From: Azorinus chamasolen
Taxonomy: Eukaryota; Mollusca; Bivalvia; Cardiida; Solecurtidae
Assembly: GCA_963576725.1 (NCBI GenBank)
Contig: OY755243.1
Coordinates: 38,177,243 to 38,241,242 of the forward strand
Direction: 5' to 3'
DNA length: 64,000 nucleotides
The position numbers and the translations under genes are program-made. The notes beneath the pieces are model-generated. The model was not told the origin of the DNA. It saw nothing but the letters and a program-made list of their open reading frames with translations, and made no database searches. The stretch's first letter is position 1; every line of letters starts with the position of its first letter. Of the stretch, positions 44,322 to 55,359 are shown piece by piece.

Positions 44322-44854
44322 TTGACCCATTACCTCATAGACTATTTTAGATACAACATCTTTGAATTAATCTACCGAAAAGGAGCATTAATTAGAGAAA
44401 AAAAAGTAAAGTACCTAGTTATAGTCTACTTTCAGTCCTAGTAACCGCTCTGCCGACTGTACATTTACTCCCCTGGTCATTGAGTCATTGGCCTACAATA
44501 TTGAGCACTGCTAACATATGGCGCAATCATGCAGCCGCAGTACCGGCGAGTGACCCTCACAGGTACCCATTTTAACCCCCTGGGTGGAGAGGATGTGCGG
44601 GTGGGAGACACGGAAAAGCGTCTCTGAAATTTCCGGGAGAGACCGGGATTTGAACCCCGGACCTCCGGACTGATAGTCAAGCGTGTTACCACTAGACCAC
44701 CGCCACGCAGAGAAAAGGAAAATTTTAGAATTTTGTAGTAAGAAACCATTGTGATAAATAGAGCATTTGTTCCTATAGGAGCAAATGCTCTATTTATCAC
44801 AATGGTTTCACAAAGTGACTTTTATAGAGTCGTCAATATGAGAGAAAGGGTTAA
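44322..44854. mobile_element. MITE family 2, split by a SINE
   Basis: The left part 44322-44400 (TTGACCCATTACCTCATAGA) and right part 44709-44854 (GAAACCATTGTGATAAATAG hairpin, then GAGAGAAAGGGTTAA) are contiguous in other copies. The hairpin is centred on TTCCTATAGGAGCAA. Confidence 0.9.
44401..44708 (-). mobile_element. tRNA-derived SINE nested in MITE family 2
   Basis: On the minus strand the head is GGCGGTGGTCTAGTGGTAAC (A box) and GGGGTTCAAATCCCGGTCTC (B box). The body includes CCGTGTCTCCCACCCGCACA and GTACCTGTGAGGGTCACTCG. It is flanked by an AGAGAAAA duplication at 44393-44400 and 44709-44716. Different head and body from the SINE at 3.4 kb. Confidence 0.85.
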
Positions 44855-45054
44855 CGGGCATCAAACCATGGTTTAAGATATTCTAATGCAAACGTATTAC
44901 AGTAAAACATCGATATGAGTCTTGAACATATAGATTAATGCACTAGTTAAAGACGTTTATCTATGGTGCTCAATATATGCACAATATCCTGCTAAACCAT
45001 GGGGTTAACAGAAAAATTACAATTTAGAATTTAGAATCATAAACCAGGTCTATT

Positions 45055-45140
45055 ATGATGTCATAAGCACACAAAACAGACCCTGATCAGACGGCTCCTC
45101 AAATTGGGTCTATGCTGTTTGCAAAGGCGTAAATAGGCTT
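45055..45140. mobile_element. MITE family 1 fragment
   Basis: AAGCACACAAAACAGACCCTG ... GACGGCTCCT then directly AAATTGGGTCTATGCTGTTTGC; the right arm is shortened. Confidence 0.6.
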
Positions 45141-45780
45141 ATGAAAGAAATGATTAATTTATTCATAACAGCTATCTACGTACGCCCCTTTCTAGCGATA
45201 CGTGTTCCAAAATACATGATGTTTGTGCAGACACTAAATACACGATAACGTTGAAATGTGTTTATAGATGTAGTATTCTGCTCATAGTTTAGCAAATTTT
45301 GCTACCAAATCACTTCAAATTTGGAGCCAATGTGAAAGGGAAACCACTGGCAACACATCCGCCATTCAACGGAATATGTACTAAATTATATTCTGTGTAT
45401 TTTGAACTCCTAATTGAAATGCATATTGATGTTCTGAAATCGATTCGGAGTCGATCGTAGCTTGGTCTTTTAAAAGTTGTTCGGGTTTCTAAGGAATAAG
45501 CAGTGCAGTATTTAAATATTGTTAATATTTAGCTATATATGTATATACTGTAGGACATTTTTAATAATATGAGTATGTGTAACACTTTTGGCGTTGATTG
45601 ATTAATGCGAACAATGTTCAAAGAATATATTTAGATATCTTAGGGGAAATAGGTGAAGCTTGAAAACTGTATGTAGAGTTATAATTCGTTTGAAACGTGT
45701 ATACCATGGATTTATTATGCATCTTGTATTTTAATTCAACCTTTACATATTGGCATGTGTTTACAGTCTTCTATGTTGTG
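45140..45780. other. Unassigned AT-rich stretch
   Basis: No recognised feature. Confidence 0.4.
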
Positions 45781-45784
45781 GATA

Positions 45785-46070
45785 AGTCCGGCGGGGATAC
45801 CTTTATTTACATTATTTGTAAAGCTAGGGTGACTTTGAGATAAGTGTGAGGTTAGGACGTCCGTAAACTGGTTTAAACCCCCAGTGGTGATTTTACTACT
45901 GACCGTGCCAAGGCGGTACTCTCTTTGTCACCCTTACTTTTGTTTGTCTTGTGTCTTTGTACTTGTGCTTTTGTTCATGTATGGAATGTTTATATCTAGT
46001 ACTTGTGTGTTTGTTAATATTTTCTGTGTTCACCTCGTGAATGTGTGTGTTTTGGTGTGCATATGCACAC
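45785..46070 (-). repeat. Dispersed repeat A, inverted copy
   Basis: GGCGGGGATACCTTTATTTA, AGGTTAGGACGTCCGTAAAC and CCGTGCCAAGGCGGTACTCT are the reverse complement of 19.4-19.56 kb. Confidence 0.85.
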
Positions 46071-46154
46071 AACCCCTGAAAAAGCCCTCTGATGACGTCT
46101 TTGCTTTTTCATTTGATGTCACCAAAATATATTTCAGCTGATACGAATTACCAG

Positions 46155-46225
46155 AATTATTATTATTATACCACATTTATATAGCGCTCTTTTCACACAG
46201 GACAGGTGCGTTTAAAAACTATTAC
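46155..46225. repeat. Dispersed repeat D fragment
   Basis: ACCACATTTATATAGCGCTC then TTTTCACACAGGACAGGTGC. Confidence 0.6.
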
Positions 46226-46632
46226 GATAGTTTTGTATCAGTTGACCCATGTAACGATGCGTTGGAACAAAGGTTAAAAACACATCGGTACATGCATAAT
46301 ATCGAATTACATACGACACGATATCGCCAACACGATCAGCATAAACAACGATATCGCGACATTCCTTTTTAGTGGTTCGACCAGTGTCGTGTCGTAACAT
46401 AAATTTGGGTAATCGCGCTAAATGCCACTACTCAACCTCGCTATGAACCACATTTCGACGCGTTTTAAGACGCCAAGACAACAGGCGGGTGACTTTTCCA
46501 CAAGATACATGACACTGGCATGGCCAAGTGTAGATTAACAGTTTAACACAAGCACAGCGCTGTCTAGTTTTTTGTTACAATAGAATATTGATGCAGCTGT
46601 GTTTTATTTCACAGATATCTTAGTCGATACAA

Positions 46633-46716
46633 ACATTATTTTATTTTTTGCATCGGGATTTCGCGTCGAATTAACATTATTTTATTTTTTGTATCGGGAT
46701 TTCACGTCGAATTAAC
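46633..46716. repeat. Tandem duplication of about 41 bp
   Basis: ACATTATTTTATTTTTTGYA TCGGGATTTCRCGTCGAATT A occurs twice. Confidence 0.93.
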
Positions 46717-46720
46717 GGTA

Positions 46721-46929
46721 CAGTAAAGTCTCTCTATAACGGCCACTAAATCACATCAAGTACTGTATTTTGTGTTAAAGGCAGGCGACTCCTTAAAGCA
46801 AGGTGAAAGTAAAACAGAAAGCTCCTATAAGAGCGTTCTGTTTTACTTTCACATTGCTTTAGGCAGCCACCTACCCTAATAACCAACTAATTAACACAAT
46901 TCTGTGGCCGTTATAGAGAGGTTTTACTG
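46721..46929. mobile_element. MITE family 3 copy
   Basis: 209 bases between TA dinucleotides: CAGTAAAGTCTCTCTATAAC ... GTTATAGAGAGGTTTTACTG. The core is AAAGTAAAACAGAAAGCTCC / AGAGCGTTCTGTTTTACTTT. Confidence 0.93.
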
Positions 46930-46948
46930 TATTTCAATCATATCCAGC

Positions 46949-47045
46949 TAATTACTGGTGGGGGAAGAAACGTTTTTTTTCGTGCAAAGAACATATTGTT
47001 CACAGAACCGGGCAGAATCACCGACCTACCACAAGCCATCTTGTG
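46949..47045 (-). mobile_element. SINE 3'-part fragment
   Basis: TTACTGGTGGGGGAAGAAAC ... AGAATCACCGACCTACCACA parallels the body of the SINE at 63.7-63.98 kb in the same orientation; the tRNA head is missing. Confidence 0.6.
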
Positions 47046-47261
47046 CTGTTTACCTTATTTTAAAGTATGTTTGTCAATTATGCATGATCTAAGTCAATAA
47101 CAAGTGTTTCGGTGGCTATGCTGATAACGACCTGTGTATTCATTCATTCGGTAGTACTTTGTATTGACAGTAATATATGGTTCTGGTACTCAGTGAACTG
47201 AGATTGGATAGAACATGAATGGCTGAGATTGCATTTACCTTTATACCGTTGTAAAGTAAAA

Positions 47262-47310
47262 CCCAGTGAGTGAGTGAGTGAGTGAGTGAGAGAGAGAGAG
47301 AGAGAGGAGA

Positions 47311-47345
<35 letters not shown>
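47262..47345. repeat. (GAGT)n and (GA)n microsatellite
   Basis: GTGAGTGAGTGAGTGAGTGA then GAGAGAGA for about 60 bases; it produces Ser/Leu-rich open frames on the reverse strand. Confidence 0.95.
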
Positions 47346-47346
<1 letters not shown>

Positions 47347-47349
47347 CAA

Positions 47350-47660
47350 ACACAACCATTAACAAGCAAGCAAATTCCAGATAGCAGAATAAGATAGGCA
47401 AAAGATAGAAAGACAGTGAGAAAGAAGTATGAAGGACAGGAATTGAATAAACCATGGAGTTGTGTATCTGTCTGTCTCTAGTTACCCAGAGTCTAACGAA
47501 ATTTCCACATGTGTGAGCTGCACTGCTGGCCAACTTGAAATGGAAAACATTTAGCAAATAACGCAGAGTTTAAAAATACTGATCAGGAGTTTCATTCCTA
47601 TCACAGGAAAAAGGCATCACTACATCTGTTTCTTATAATTATGTGCATGAATTACTGATC
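47350..47660. other. Unassigned stretch
   Basis: No recognised feature outside the microsatellite. Confidence 0.4.
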
Positions 47661-47664
47661 AACA

Positions 47665-47950
47665 GGTGTTAAGTGCTTGTGTGGCGGCCGTAAGATTTCG
47701 CCCCGTACTTCATTCTCAGTGTTGTTACATTTTCTGGTTCTTCATCATTAGTTTTGATGTTATTAGTTTCGGAAAAATGAATACTGCTTAGGTCGGTGCC
47801 AGGGGGCGGGAGTAGTGTTGCACTTACTGAGTAGTGTTGCACTTTTAATTACATGTACTACTCGTGCTGCACAGACTCAAAAATACCGAGTCTGCATTTT
47901 TTTCTGTTTCGTATTGCTACTTTCGAAGGTTCTCCCCTTTCAAAATATTT
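47665..47950. repeat. Dispersed repeat B copy
   Basis: AACAGGTGTTAAGTGCTTGT, GCGGCCGTAAGATTTCGCC and CAGACTCAAAAATACCGAGT correspond to 12.08-12.35 kb. AGTAGTGTTGCACTT is repeated locally. Confidence 0.8.
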
Positions 47951-47954
47951 GTGA

Positions 47955-48765
47955 CTTTGATCTCTATGGGGTCATGCTAGAAGCTTTCAAAATGGCTCTG
48001 GGCTGGTTGGTCCGATGTTAGGTAAATGTTACTTGGTATTGGTTAAGAGTTATCAGTTTTTACCCTGAACACGTGAAAGAATGCAGGAAATCGAAGAGTT
48101 ATTTCCTGTCACCGATTCCTTCTCCAGTGCATCTATTAGCACATGATGGGCGCAAACAAGCAACCAAAATACAAAGGTCAGGTACTCGTTTGGTACTGTT
48201 CATACATTGGACGGCAAGGGCAGAGTTGTGCGTTTACATGTATATTAAAACACTGGGTTACAAGCATGCAATGCAGAGTCGAGTCCAAGTAGATGTGTTC
48301 TGGTTAAAAGAAGATTCAGAATGATGCATTGCATAACATGTTTGCATTCATAATGATGATATTTAGAATGCAACAGGCAATGACAAGAATTGAGAGGGAA
48401 TCTCTAAAACAAACAATCTGTGATCCAAAACGTCGGTAAAGAACTCTGGGAGATGGAGTCGAAGTCTGGCCATCAGATGTTAAGCATTACAACCAAGCAG
48501 ATTAGGAAACACTGGGCAGAATTCTTACTAGATGGGTGTCAGCTATTTCATTGGTGGTTTGAGGAAAACAATTGCAATATGAAGATACAGCAAACACGTC
48601 TGATGACTATGAGAAGGTCCCAGCATTCCAATACCAACTGGGAAAATTGGATTAGCGTCTGACCATGTAGCTGAAGTTGGAGATCAGGTTTTTTATAACC
48701 TCATCAGAGAACATAGAACACCGCTTAATATCCTCGGCTTTTCGTGCTAATACATATTCTTTAGT
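47955..48765. other. Unassigned stretch
   Basis: Plus-strand open frames of 68-83 codons have no recognised domain. Confidence 0.3.
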
Positions 48766-48769
48766 TGCA

Positions 48770-48870
48770 CTTTTCATAACTGCTCATGAACAGACTCAAT
48801 AAAACCGAGTCTGCAATTTTCCCTTTTTGTATTGCTGATTTTGCTTTCGATCTCCTACTTTCAGAACGTT
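48770..48870. repeat. Dispersed repeat B fragment
   Basis: ACTGCTCATGAACAGACTCA and ATAAAACCGAGTCTGCAATT. Confidence 0.8.
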
Positions 48871-48874
48871 CCTA

Positions 48875-49935
48875 CTACATTAGAAATGCGAGACTAGAGC
48901 ACTGTCTGGCTCCTTGATATAATGAAGTAAAATATGTGTTCATGTGTAACATTGTCATTGGCATGCGTTTAATTATGATGATAAGGCAAACACATTGGGA
49001 TTCTTGACCAGCAACGGAGAAACTCTGAACGCATTAATTAACATTTTACTCCATAAATGCGCCTTTTTTCGCCTTTGCAAACAGGGTAGACCAAGATCGG
49101 ACGGCTCCTCCTATATGCACCATAAAATAAATAGGTCATACCAGTCGTGATCTACGCAGTGAATACTTTGTATACAGCTCACAAAATACAAACGACTTGG
49201 TTGCAATTCAACTTGATCAGAATCCATATTTTCCAAATGATGGTGGCTTAGCACAAAATGTCCAGACAGACAATGAATCAGTAGTAAAGTCATAATGTTA
49301 TTTGTGCATTGGACGAGTGGCCAGGCAACCAACGTTGGGTTGGCATTGAATAGCTGGATGCCCGTTTCATCTTTCGAATGCTTGATATAGGACTTACTAC
49401 CCTGACAGACCCTTTAGAATAATTGTGAGTCAGGCAATGGTTTATAAGGTACATGTACTCGCTTTACGTTAGTTTTATTGCCAGTTCGGTCGTTTAGCGG
49501 TCCAAGAAGAGAGATAGGAGGAGAGCTGAATCACTCTTGTTCTGCAACGTTTCCGATCAAAATTACTACATGTATTACCAAATTGATGTGATTATATGTT
49601 TTCTGTGTATTCTGTGCCAGTGATCATGGTCAGACAAAACATTTAAAGTCGCGGCATGATTTTGTCCTTCGATATGCCAAGTCACATTTACGAAAGCAAT
49701 ATTGTAGTCGCGGTATTTTAGTAATGATTCTTAATATCACCAGTTGACTTTGCAGTACACAATGGTTACAACACAAACTGCAACATTTCGCGTGTTATTA
49801 ATTAAAACGGCCAATATGATGTAAATACTTTAGCTGACCCAATAAAAATGATGCATAGTCAGATTATAGATTTTATAACAGTTTTCTATTTTCTTTTTAC
49901 CATAAAATAAGTAAACAACAGTCTCTCCAGTAAGT
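48875..49935. other. Mostly unassigned; truncated family 1 start
   Basis: TGCAAACAGGGTAGACCAAG and ACGGCTCCT at about 49075-49110 start a family 1 hairpin that is cut off. Otherwise nothing was recognised. Confidence 0.4.
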
Positions 49936-49939
49936 ATCA

Positions 49940-50169
49940 TTAACCCTTTCCCTCATAAACACTCATGTAAGAAATAATGTTAGCATTATGTTTATAATGG
50001 TATTATGGACAAAGGATTTTTACCACGGCATAAACTATAATCAGATCTGTATTATTTCTAAAGCAATCAGAGTAGACCCTGATCAGACGATTCCTACAGG
50101 AGCTGTCTGATATAGGTCTACTCTTTTTGCAAAGACATGAACAGGTGTCTCTATCAGGTAAAGGGTTAA
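49940..50169 (-). mobile_element. MITE family 1, full-length copy
   Basis: TTAACCCTTTCCCTCATAAA to CAGGTAAAGGGTTAA, TTAA at both edges. The hairpin AGTAGACCCTGATCAGACG / CTGTCTGATATAGGTCTACT lies near the right end. Confidence 0.88.
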
Positions 50170-50344
50170 ACGACAATTACAAAACCTAACCAAATATGAC
50201 AATATGAAACATAACAAACTGTTTATGTGTAAAAATCTGTTACAGACACACAGATAACAAAAATACCAGCTCATATTTGTAAAACACTATAAAGTAAAGA
50301 TATAAATGACTTGCATTGACAAAATGATGTACAATATAGTACAG

Positions 50345-50525
50345 TAAATCATTATTGTTCCGAAAACACAAATAAGTATAAGTATTGGTCTTGAAGACTG
50401 CTTAATGCATGTTACTTTCCTATAGCTTTCTGCATGACTTTCACCTTGCCTTAAGCGGCGACCTACCTAACAAGCTCTCAATTCTTTTTTGAAAGTTTAG
50501 ATAAGCAAAGTTTAACTGTCTAGCA
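50345..50525. mobile_element. MITE family 3-like, decayed
   Basis: ACAGTAAATCATTATTGTTC ... GACTGCTTAATGCATG then CTTTCTGCATGACTTTCACC. The left arm is mostly deleted. Confidence 0.6.
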
Positions 50526-50561
50526 AAACATCTCAACAATGATCATGCAAATTGAGTATCA

Positions 50562-50800
50562 TTCACCCTTCACCTAATGAGCATTCATGTAAGAAATATT
50601 AACAGCATGAATGTTAGAGCATATGACCAGAAATAGTTGGCCAAGACAGAAAATGTAAAATGAAAACTATATTATTCCATAAGTAAACAGAGATCAGGTC
50701 TGAGGCCTAAATCAGATCGGACGGCACCTATAGGAGTCATCTCCTCATCCTGTCTACTCATTGTGCAAACGTGTCTTTCTCTGGTAACGGTTTAAGGTAT
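50562..50800. mobile_element. MITE family 1 copy
   Basis: CATTCACCCTTCACCTAATG start; hairpin at about 50695-50765 (GATCGGACGGCACCTATAGG ... CTGTCTACTC); ends GGTAACGGTTTAA. Confidence 0.65.
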
Positions 50801-50852
50801 GTGGCTGCTTAATGCAGGACAAAAGGGTTTTTCTGCATCACTTTTGTTCTGC

Positions 50853-51082
50853 ATTAACACTTTCCCTCATATTGACGACTTTTGAGGACTCTGTAAAAGT
50901 CACTTTGTGAAACCATTGTGATAAATAGAGCATTTGCTCCTATAGGAGCAAATGCTCTATTCATCACAATGGTTTCAAACTACAAAATTCTAAAATTTTC
51001 CTTTTCTCTAGTTAATGCTCCTTTTCGGTAGATTTATTCAAAGTGGTTGTAACTAAAAATAGTGTATGAGGGAATGGGTTAA
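50853..51082. mobile_element. MITE family 2, well-preserved copy
   Basis: TTAACACTTTCCCTCATATT to GAGGGAATGGGTTAA. The hairpin GAAACCATTGTGATAAATAG ... TTGCTCCTATAGGAGCAA ... CACAATGGTTTC is nearly perfect. Confidence 0.92.
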
Positions 51083-51324
51083 GACAGCTATGTTTATTCA
51101 GTAAGTTATCCCTTTGGAGAGATTTTACTGAACATAAATACTGATAAAAATAAGAAAAAGAGACAAAAAGAAATACATAAAAAACAAACATGAACACTTC
51201 ATAAAACAGTGTGAAATCAGATCTACTGAAGAGAAAGACGAATATAAATTATTTGCCATTAATGATACAATATTTATCAAAAGTAAAGTATTCTCAGAGC
51301 TTTTACAAGTGAGTGAATGTGTTT

Positions 51325-51565
51325 CACCCTATGATCCATAAAGTAATCTTCGGACACCTTTCCAAACAGTGGAGATCGAGATCAGACAGCTCCTGTAGGT
51401 GCCATCTGATCAGGGTCGCTCTGTTTGCTTATGAATTAATATATGTCTTATATCCAACAGTTTCTGCCATTGCCAGATATTCTGTGCCAATTTGTCTTTA
51501 TAAAGAATCAGACAATTAGCATTCATGATGTCATTATATCTTATTATTCATGGAGTAATGGGTAA
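51325..51565. mobile_element. MITE family 1 copy
   Basis: CCTTTCCAAACAGTGGAGATC ... CAGCTCCTGTAGGTGCCATC ... CTCTGTTTGCTTATG, ending TTCATGGAGTAATGGGTAAA. Confidence 0.7.
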
Positions 51566-51614
51566 ACACTTTGGCTCTCAATGACAAATGTTTGATTACC
51601 ATTACCAGCAGTCT

Positions 51615-51813
51615 GGGGCCTGCTTTATGAAAGATCATACGACCAAAATTATTTTAAGTCCTAATTTACAATTGCTTCTACTAACATAGTTGCAATTATA
51701 GCATACTCTAGCATGCAATAATTAAGGCATTTTGTACGACACATTATCGCAAGTTCTAACATGGCGATTGTTGTATGCCAACAGTTGTATGATCTTTTAT
51801 AAAATGGGCCTCA
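51615..51813. mobile_element. TIR element, GGCC(T/C) ends
   Basis: GGCCTGCTTTATGAAAGATC ATACGACC at the left is inverted at the right as TTGTATGATCTTTTATAAAA TGGGCC. About 200 bases, non-coding. It resembles a MITE of unassigned type. Confidence 0.75.
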
Positions 51814-52019
51814 AGATTTTGTTATCTCACCATGCACAATACCATTTGAGACTGAGATTATATATTTGGAATAAAAAAAGAGTTGTTTGCAATGAAAATG
51901 AAGCAGAGGATAAATTGCAGAATGCAATTATGCACTACATGTAGCCAAACATTTATTGAAGGAAGACAATATTTCTAGAGCTTAGTGCAATACATCTCTA
52001 GGGCAACATATTCATGATT

Positions 52020-52105
52020 TATGCAAACTGTGTGGATCTAGATGAAATACAGGGTATGTCGTCTCATCAGGATCCAAACTGTTCAACACTATGATCACAA
52101 CTTAA
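52020..52105. mobile_element. MITE family 5 hairpin
   Basis: CTGTGTGGATCTAGATGAAA and GTCTCATCAGGATCCAAACT flank a short centre. Confidence 0.65.
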
Positions 52106-52109
52106 AAAA

Positions 52110-52540
52110 ACAGAAATGAAGGAGAAATATCTCTTGAGGTTTGAGAGCAGATAATTAGTTGTAAAGAATGTAATTGACTGTGCAACATGTTAGATTCATT
52201 TCAGCTTTTGAGAAATTATTGAGCAATCTAAAACAGCATGGCGTCTTAACATTTGATCTGGATACACAAACTTTGAATAGCAAATCAGTCATTGTTAAGA
52301 GGATAAGGTTAAACAGCTATTAACCGTTTTTGTTCATATAGATCTTTATACCATATTATCTATAATAAACACCTCTGGAGGCGTAATTTTTTTATAAGGA
52401 GCTTCTTGCATTTTATACATATGTGGCTGCTTAATGCAAAAAAGAAAGCAATGCAGGATCAGATCTGTATAATTTCATAAGAAAACAAGAGATGTTTGTA
52501 AAACATATAAACCCCAGACGCCCTGTGTTTAAGCTAGTGA
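52110..52540. other. Unassigned stretch
   Basis: A family 3-like phrase (ATGTGGCTGCTTAATGCA, near 52420) is the only recognisable piece. Confidence 0.4.
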
Positions 52541-52549
52541 TGTAAAAAT

Positions 52550-53080
52550 CAATAGGGATAATCTATTAGTCATAACTAATCACCATCGCAAGTTTGAAGA
52601 TCTTAAGCCAAACCCTTGAGCAGTTATTGATCGGAAACCATTTCACCTGTTAAGGTCACCATGACCTTGACTTAATGACCTCAAAAACAATAGGGCTCAT
52701 CTAGTGGTCATGACCAATCACCACAGCAAGTTTGAAGATTCTCAGTCAAACTGTTGAGCAGATATTGATCAGAAACCATTTCACCAGTTAAGGTCATGGT
52801 GACCTTGACCTTTGACCTAGTGACCTCAAAAACAATAGGGGTCATCTAATGGTCATGACTAATCACTACAGCAAGTTTGAAGATCCTAAGCCAAACCCTT
52901 GAGCAGTTATTGACCGGAAACCATTTCACAAGTTAATGTCATGGTGACCTTGACCTTTGATCTCAAAAACAATAGGGTTCATCTAGTGGTCTTGTCCAAC
53001 CATCGCAGCAATTTGAAGATCCTACGCCATGCTGTTTATCAGTTATTGATCGGAAACCTTCGATCTATCAACACACCGAC
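52550..53080. repeat. Tandem repeat, about 140-bp period, rich in TGACCT half-sites
   Basis: Four copies marked by CAATAGGG at 52550, 52688, 52833 and 52970. Each contains CAAGTTTGAAGATC, GAGCAGTTATTGATCGGAAA and AAGGTCATGGTGACCTTGAC. Copy 2 carries four direct TGACCT motifs at spacings 0, 1 and 2. It ends in CACACCGACCGACC, as such bivalve repeats often do. Confidence 0.9.
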
Positions 53081-53134
53081 CGACCAACATGTGCAAAGCA
53101 ATATACCCCCATTCTTTCAGCAATATACCCCCTT

Positions 53135-53435
53135 TCTTTCCTACAGGAGTCCTTTGTTTGCAAATGTGAAAAAATGTTTATATGAAGGAAAGGGAATTCA
53201 AAGAGAACAGACCCAGATCATACAGCTTATGTAGGAAATACCTGATCAACGTCTGCTTTGTTTGCTAAGATGATGTTATCTATCAGATCTACCATGGTAA
53301 ATCATTCTGTAATTCATGTCCAATGTTAGTGCAATTTAGATGTATTTAGTTAATTACAGTTAATAATATCTATGGAGTCATAAATACTTACATAAATAGT
53401 CATGATGTAATGGGTAAAAGGCACTCTCTTACACT
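53135..53435. mobile_element. MITE family 1 copy
   Basis: GTTTGCAAATGTG near 53155, then AGAGAACAGACCCAGATCAT ... GTCTGCTTTGTTTGCTAAG and ACTTACATAAATAGTCATGATGTAATGGG. Confidence 0.6.
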
Positions 53436-53444
53436 GTTTTGCAC

Positions 53445-53520
53445 TCATCAACACAGACCCAGATCAGACGGGTCTTAGAGGAGTCCTCTGATCAGCGTCT
53501 GCACTGTTTGTCATTTGAAA
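53445..53520. mobile_element. Family 1/4-type hairpin
   Basis: AACACAGACCCAGATCAGACG ... GTCTTAGAGGAGTCCTCTGATCAGCGTCTGCACTGTTTG shown in part: the arms pair around AGAGGAG. It stands alone without family 4 flanks. Confidence 0.65.
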
Positions 53521-53558
53521 TCCTCTCCCAGATTGTACTCCTACATACTGAAGTACTG

Positions 53559-53808
53559 TTAACCCTTCGCTTGCTGAATTTTAAAATACATTTCTCCTTC
53601 TTTACCAATGCCCTATTGTATAATTACATATATCTTCACTGTGTACAAGTATTTTGCTGTGAAATCACTGCTGTGGAGTACAATGGTTGCACAATCAATT
53701 TGTAAATAGTGCAGACCCTGATGAGACAGCTCCTGCAAGAGCTGTCTCATCTGGGTCTTCACTATTTACAGGTACGTATATTGACGTGAATAGCAAGCAA
53801 AGGGTTAA
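53559..53808 (-). mobile_element. MITE family 4, full-length 250-bp copy
   Basis: TTAACCCTTCGCTTGC to GCAAGCAAAGGGTTAA, TTAA at both edges. The hairpin GACCCTGATGAGACAGCTCC / AGAGCTGTCTCATCTGGGTC lies near the right end, so it is inverted relative to 27570-27819. Confidence 0.92.
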
Positions 53809-53929
53809 CAATGATAGAGTATTCCACTATGAAACTGCAGCATTCAAAGAGTTCAGAATATCCAAATACTTCCAGATGTGGTGCAGAGTAAGGTACCATC
53901 GGATTCAACATGCCTTGACAATCTGTATC

Positions 53930-54180
53930 TTTAAAACAAGAGTGCCAGACTGGCACAAAATTTGCCCATCTAGAGCACCACTCAAAACTAAGAATTTCTG
54001 CTAACAAAGGGGAACAACTCTATAGTGACTGAAGTGATATACGTAGCGTAGATATAAGTATTATACAACTTGGTGAAGACTGGACAAAAACTTCTCAAGT
54101 TAGAGAAATTGCACAAAGAGGTTTTAACCCAAAAAAGCTTAAAGTGATATTATGTCCATAGACATAACTTCCAAATTAGA
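53930..54180. repeat. Dispersed repeat, AACAAGAGTGCCAGACTGGC type
   Basis: AACAAGAGTGCCAGACTGGC ... AAAGGGGAACAACTCTATAG ... AAGTGATATACGTAGCG. Related in style to the repeat at 59.73-60.02 kb; such repeats are common in bivalve genomes. Confidence 0.5.
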
Positions 54181-54395
54181 GAGTGGACAACTTTACATTA
54201 CACGACTGCCCACATGTCCTACGTGGGTGAAAACAATACACCCCCACCTGAAAACGGGGTAATAAAATTGAAATAAATAAAATATAACATTTTGAGAACT
54301 GCAAATCAACCAATATTATTAAAGAGAATAATTGACTGATAATGCTAGATATTACGATTACTACACAGTATGTGAACAAGTAAATCAACACTATA

Positions 54396-54607
54396 AACCC
54401 TTACCCCATGAAAATGTGTGCAAGAAATAAACACATGATGAATATTATTCATTAACTGATGGTTTTATAATGGTATATGAACATTGGATTTATTTGACCA
54501 CGGCAGAATCTGTAGAATCAGATTTATATAATTTCATAAGCAAACAGAGCAGACCCTGATCAGACGGCTCCTACAAGAGTCTACTCTGTCTGGAGTAAAT
54601 GGGTAAA
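54396..54607. mobile_element. MITE family 1 copy
   Basis: AAACCCTTACCCCATGAAAA ... CATAAGCAAACAGAGCAGAC CCTGATCAGACGGCTCC then a shortened right arm and GTAAATGGGTAAA. Confidence 0.75.
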
Positions 54608-54886
54608 TCCTTCTCTTGCTATGAAAACAAACAGCCTGTATCCTGCCCTTATACGGATATACTTGACGATCCTAAATGCTCACCATGGCACTTTGTGCCA
54701 AATGAGCTCAAAAGATTGAAACAACTTGAATATTTGTACACCTTATACTGTCATAAGGCAAGGCATACTAAAACTATATACCTTTCATGAAACAAGGCCT
54801 TTGTGTTTGCACATGGATGAACACTTTCTAGCAGTTTAATATACAATTACTTATCAATTGTAACACACACAATGAAACCAATTATT

Positions 54887-55071
54887 TTAACTCTTTTGCT
54901 GTCAACAACACATCTGTGATTAAACAGTTTGGATCCAGATGAGACGCTGAGTAATGTCACATATAAAACCAAACTGTTGGTTACTGTTGTAATGTTTTTC
55001 AAAGCCAAGAGGAGAAAATTAAAAGTATAAAAATTGCATCAGATGACAATATTTGGCAGCTAAAGAGTTAA
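54887..55071. mobile_element. MITE family 5, TTAA-flanked copy
   Basis: TTAACTCTTTTGCTGTCAAC to GGCAGCTAAAGAGTTAA, 185 bases. The hairpin CAGTTTGGATCCAGATGAGA / ACCAAACTGTTGG is partly decayed. Confidence 0.8.
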
Positions 55072-55359
55072 GGGCATTCTAAGATACACCATTTTCAGAA
55101 GTATAACAGCAAAAAATATCATAGCTACATTGGCATCATGTTTTCATAAATAAAGTGACAAATTATCGTATAAATTGTTATATATTGTTACACAAATACT
55201 CATGGTGGAAGTTAAATAAATATTCAAAAGTAAAGAAACTCAATTTGCATAAATATTGAGATTCCAGTCTTGTTATATGTTATCAGGGGCCTCGGTAAGA
55301 TGTGTAAATTATTCATTTTTCAAGACTAGTTCCTTTATTTCTCCTCCAAACTCAATGGT

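Noticed and set aside
44477..44800. 107-codon minus-strand open frame
   Set aside because: It reads through the SINE head and body nested in the family 2 MITE.
47140..47557. Ser/Leu-rich open frames of 71 and 137 codons (minus strand)
   Set aside because: Driven by the (GA)n/(GAGT)n microsatellite, with no domain elsewhere in the frame.
54599..54790. 63-codon open frame next to a family 1 MITE
   Set aside because: Starts inside the MITE end, has no recognised domain, and no splice partner was found.
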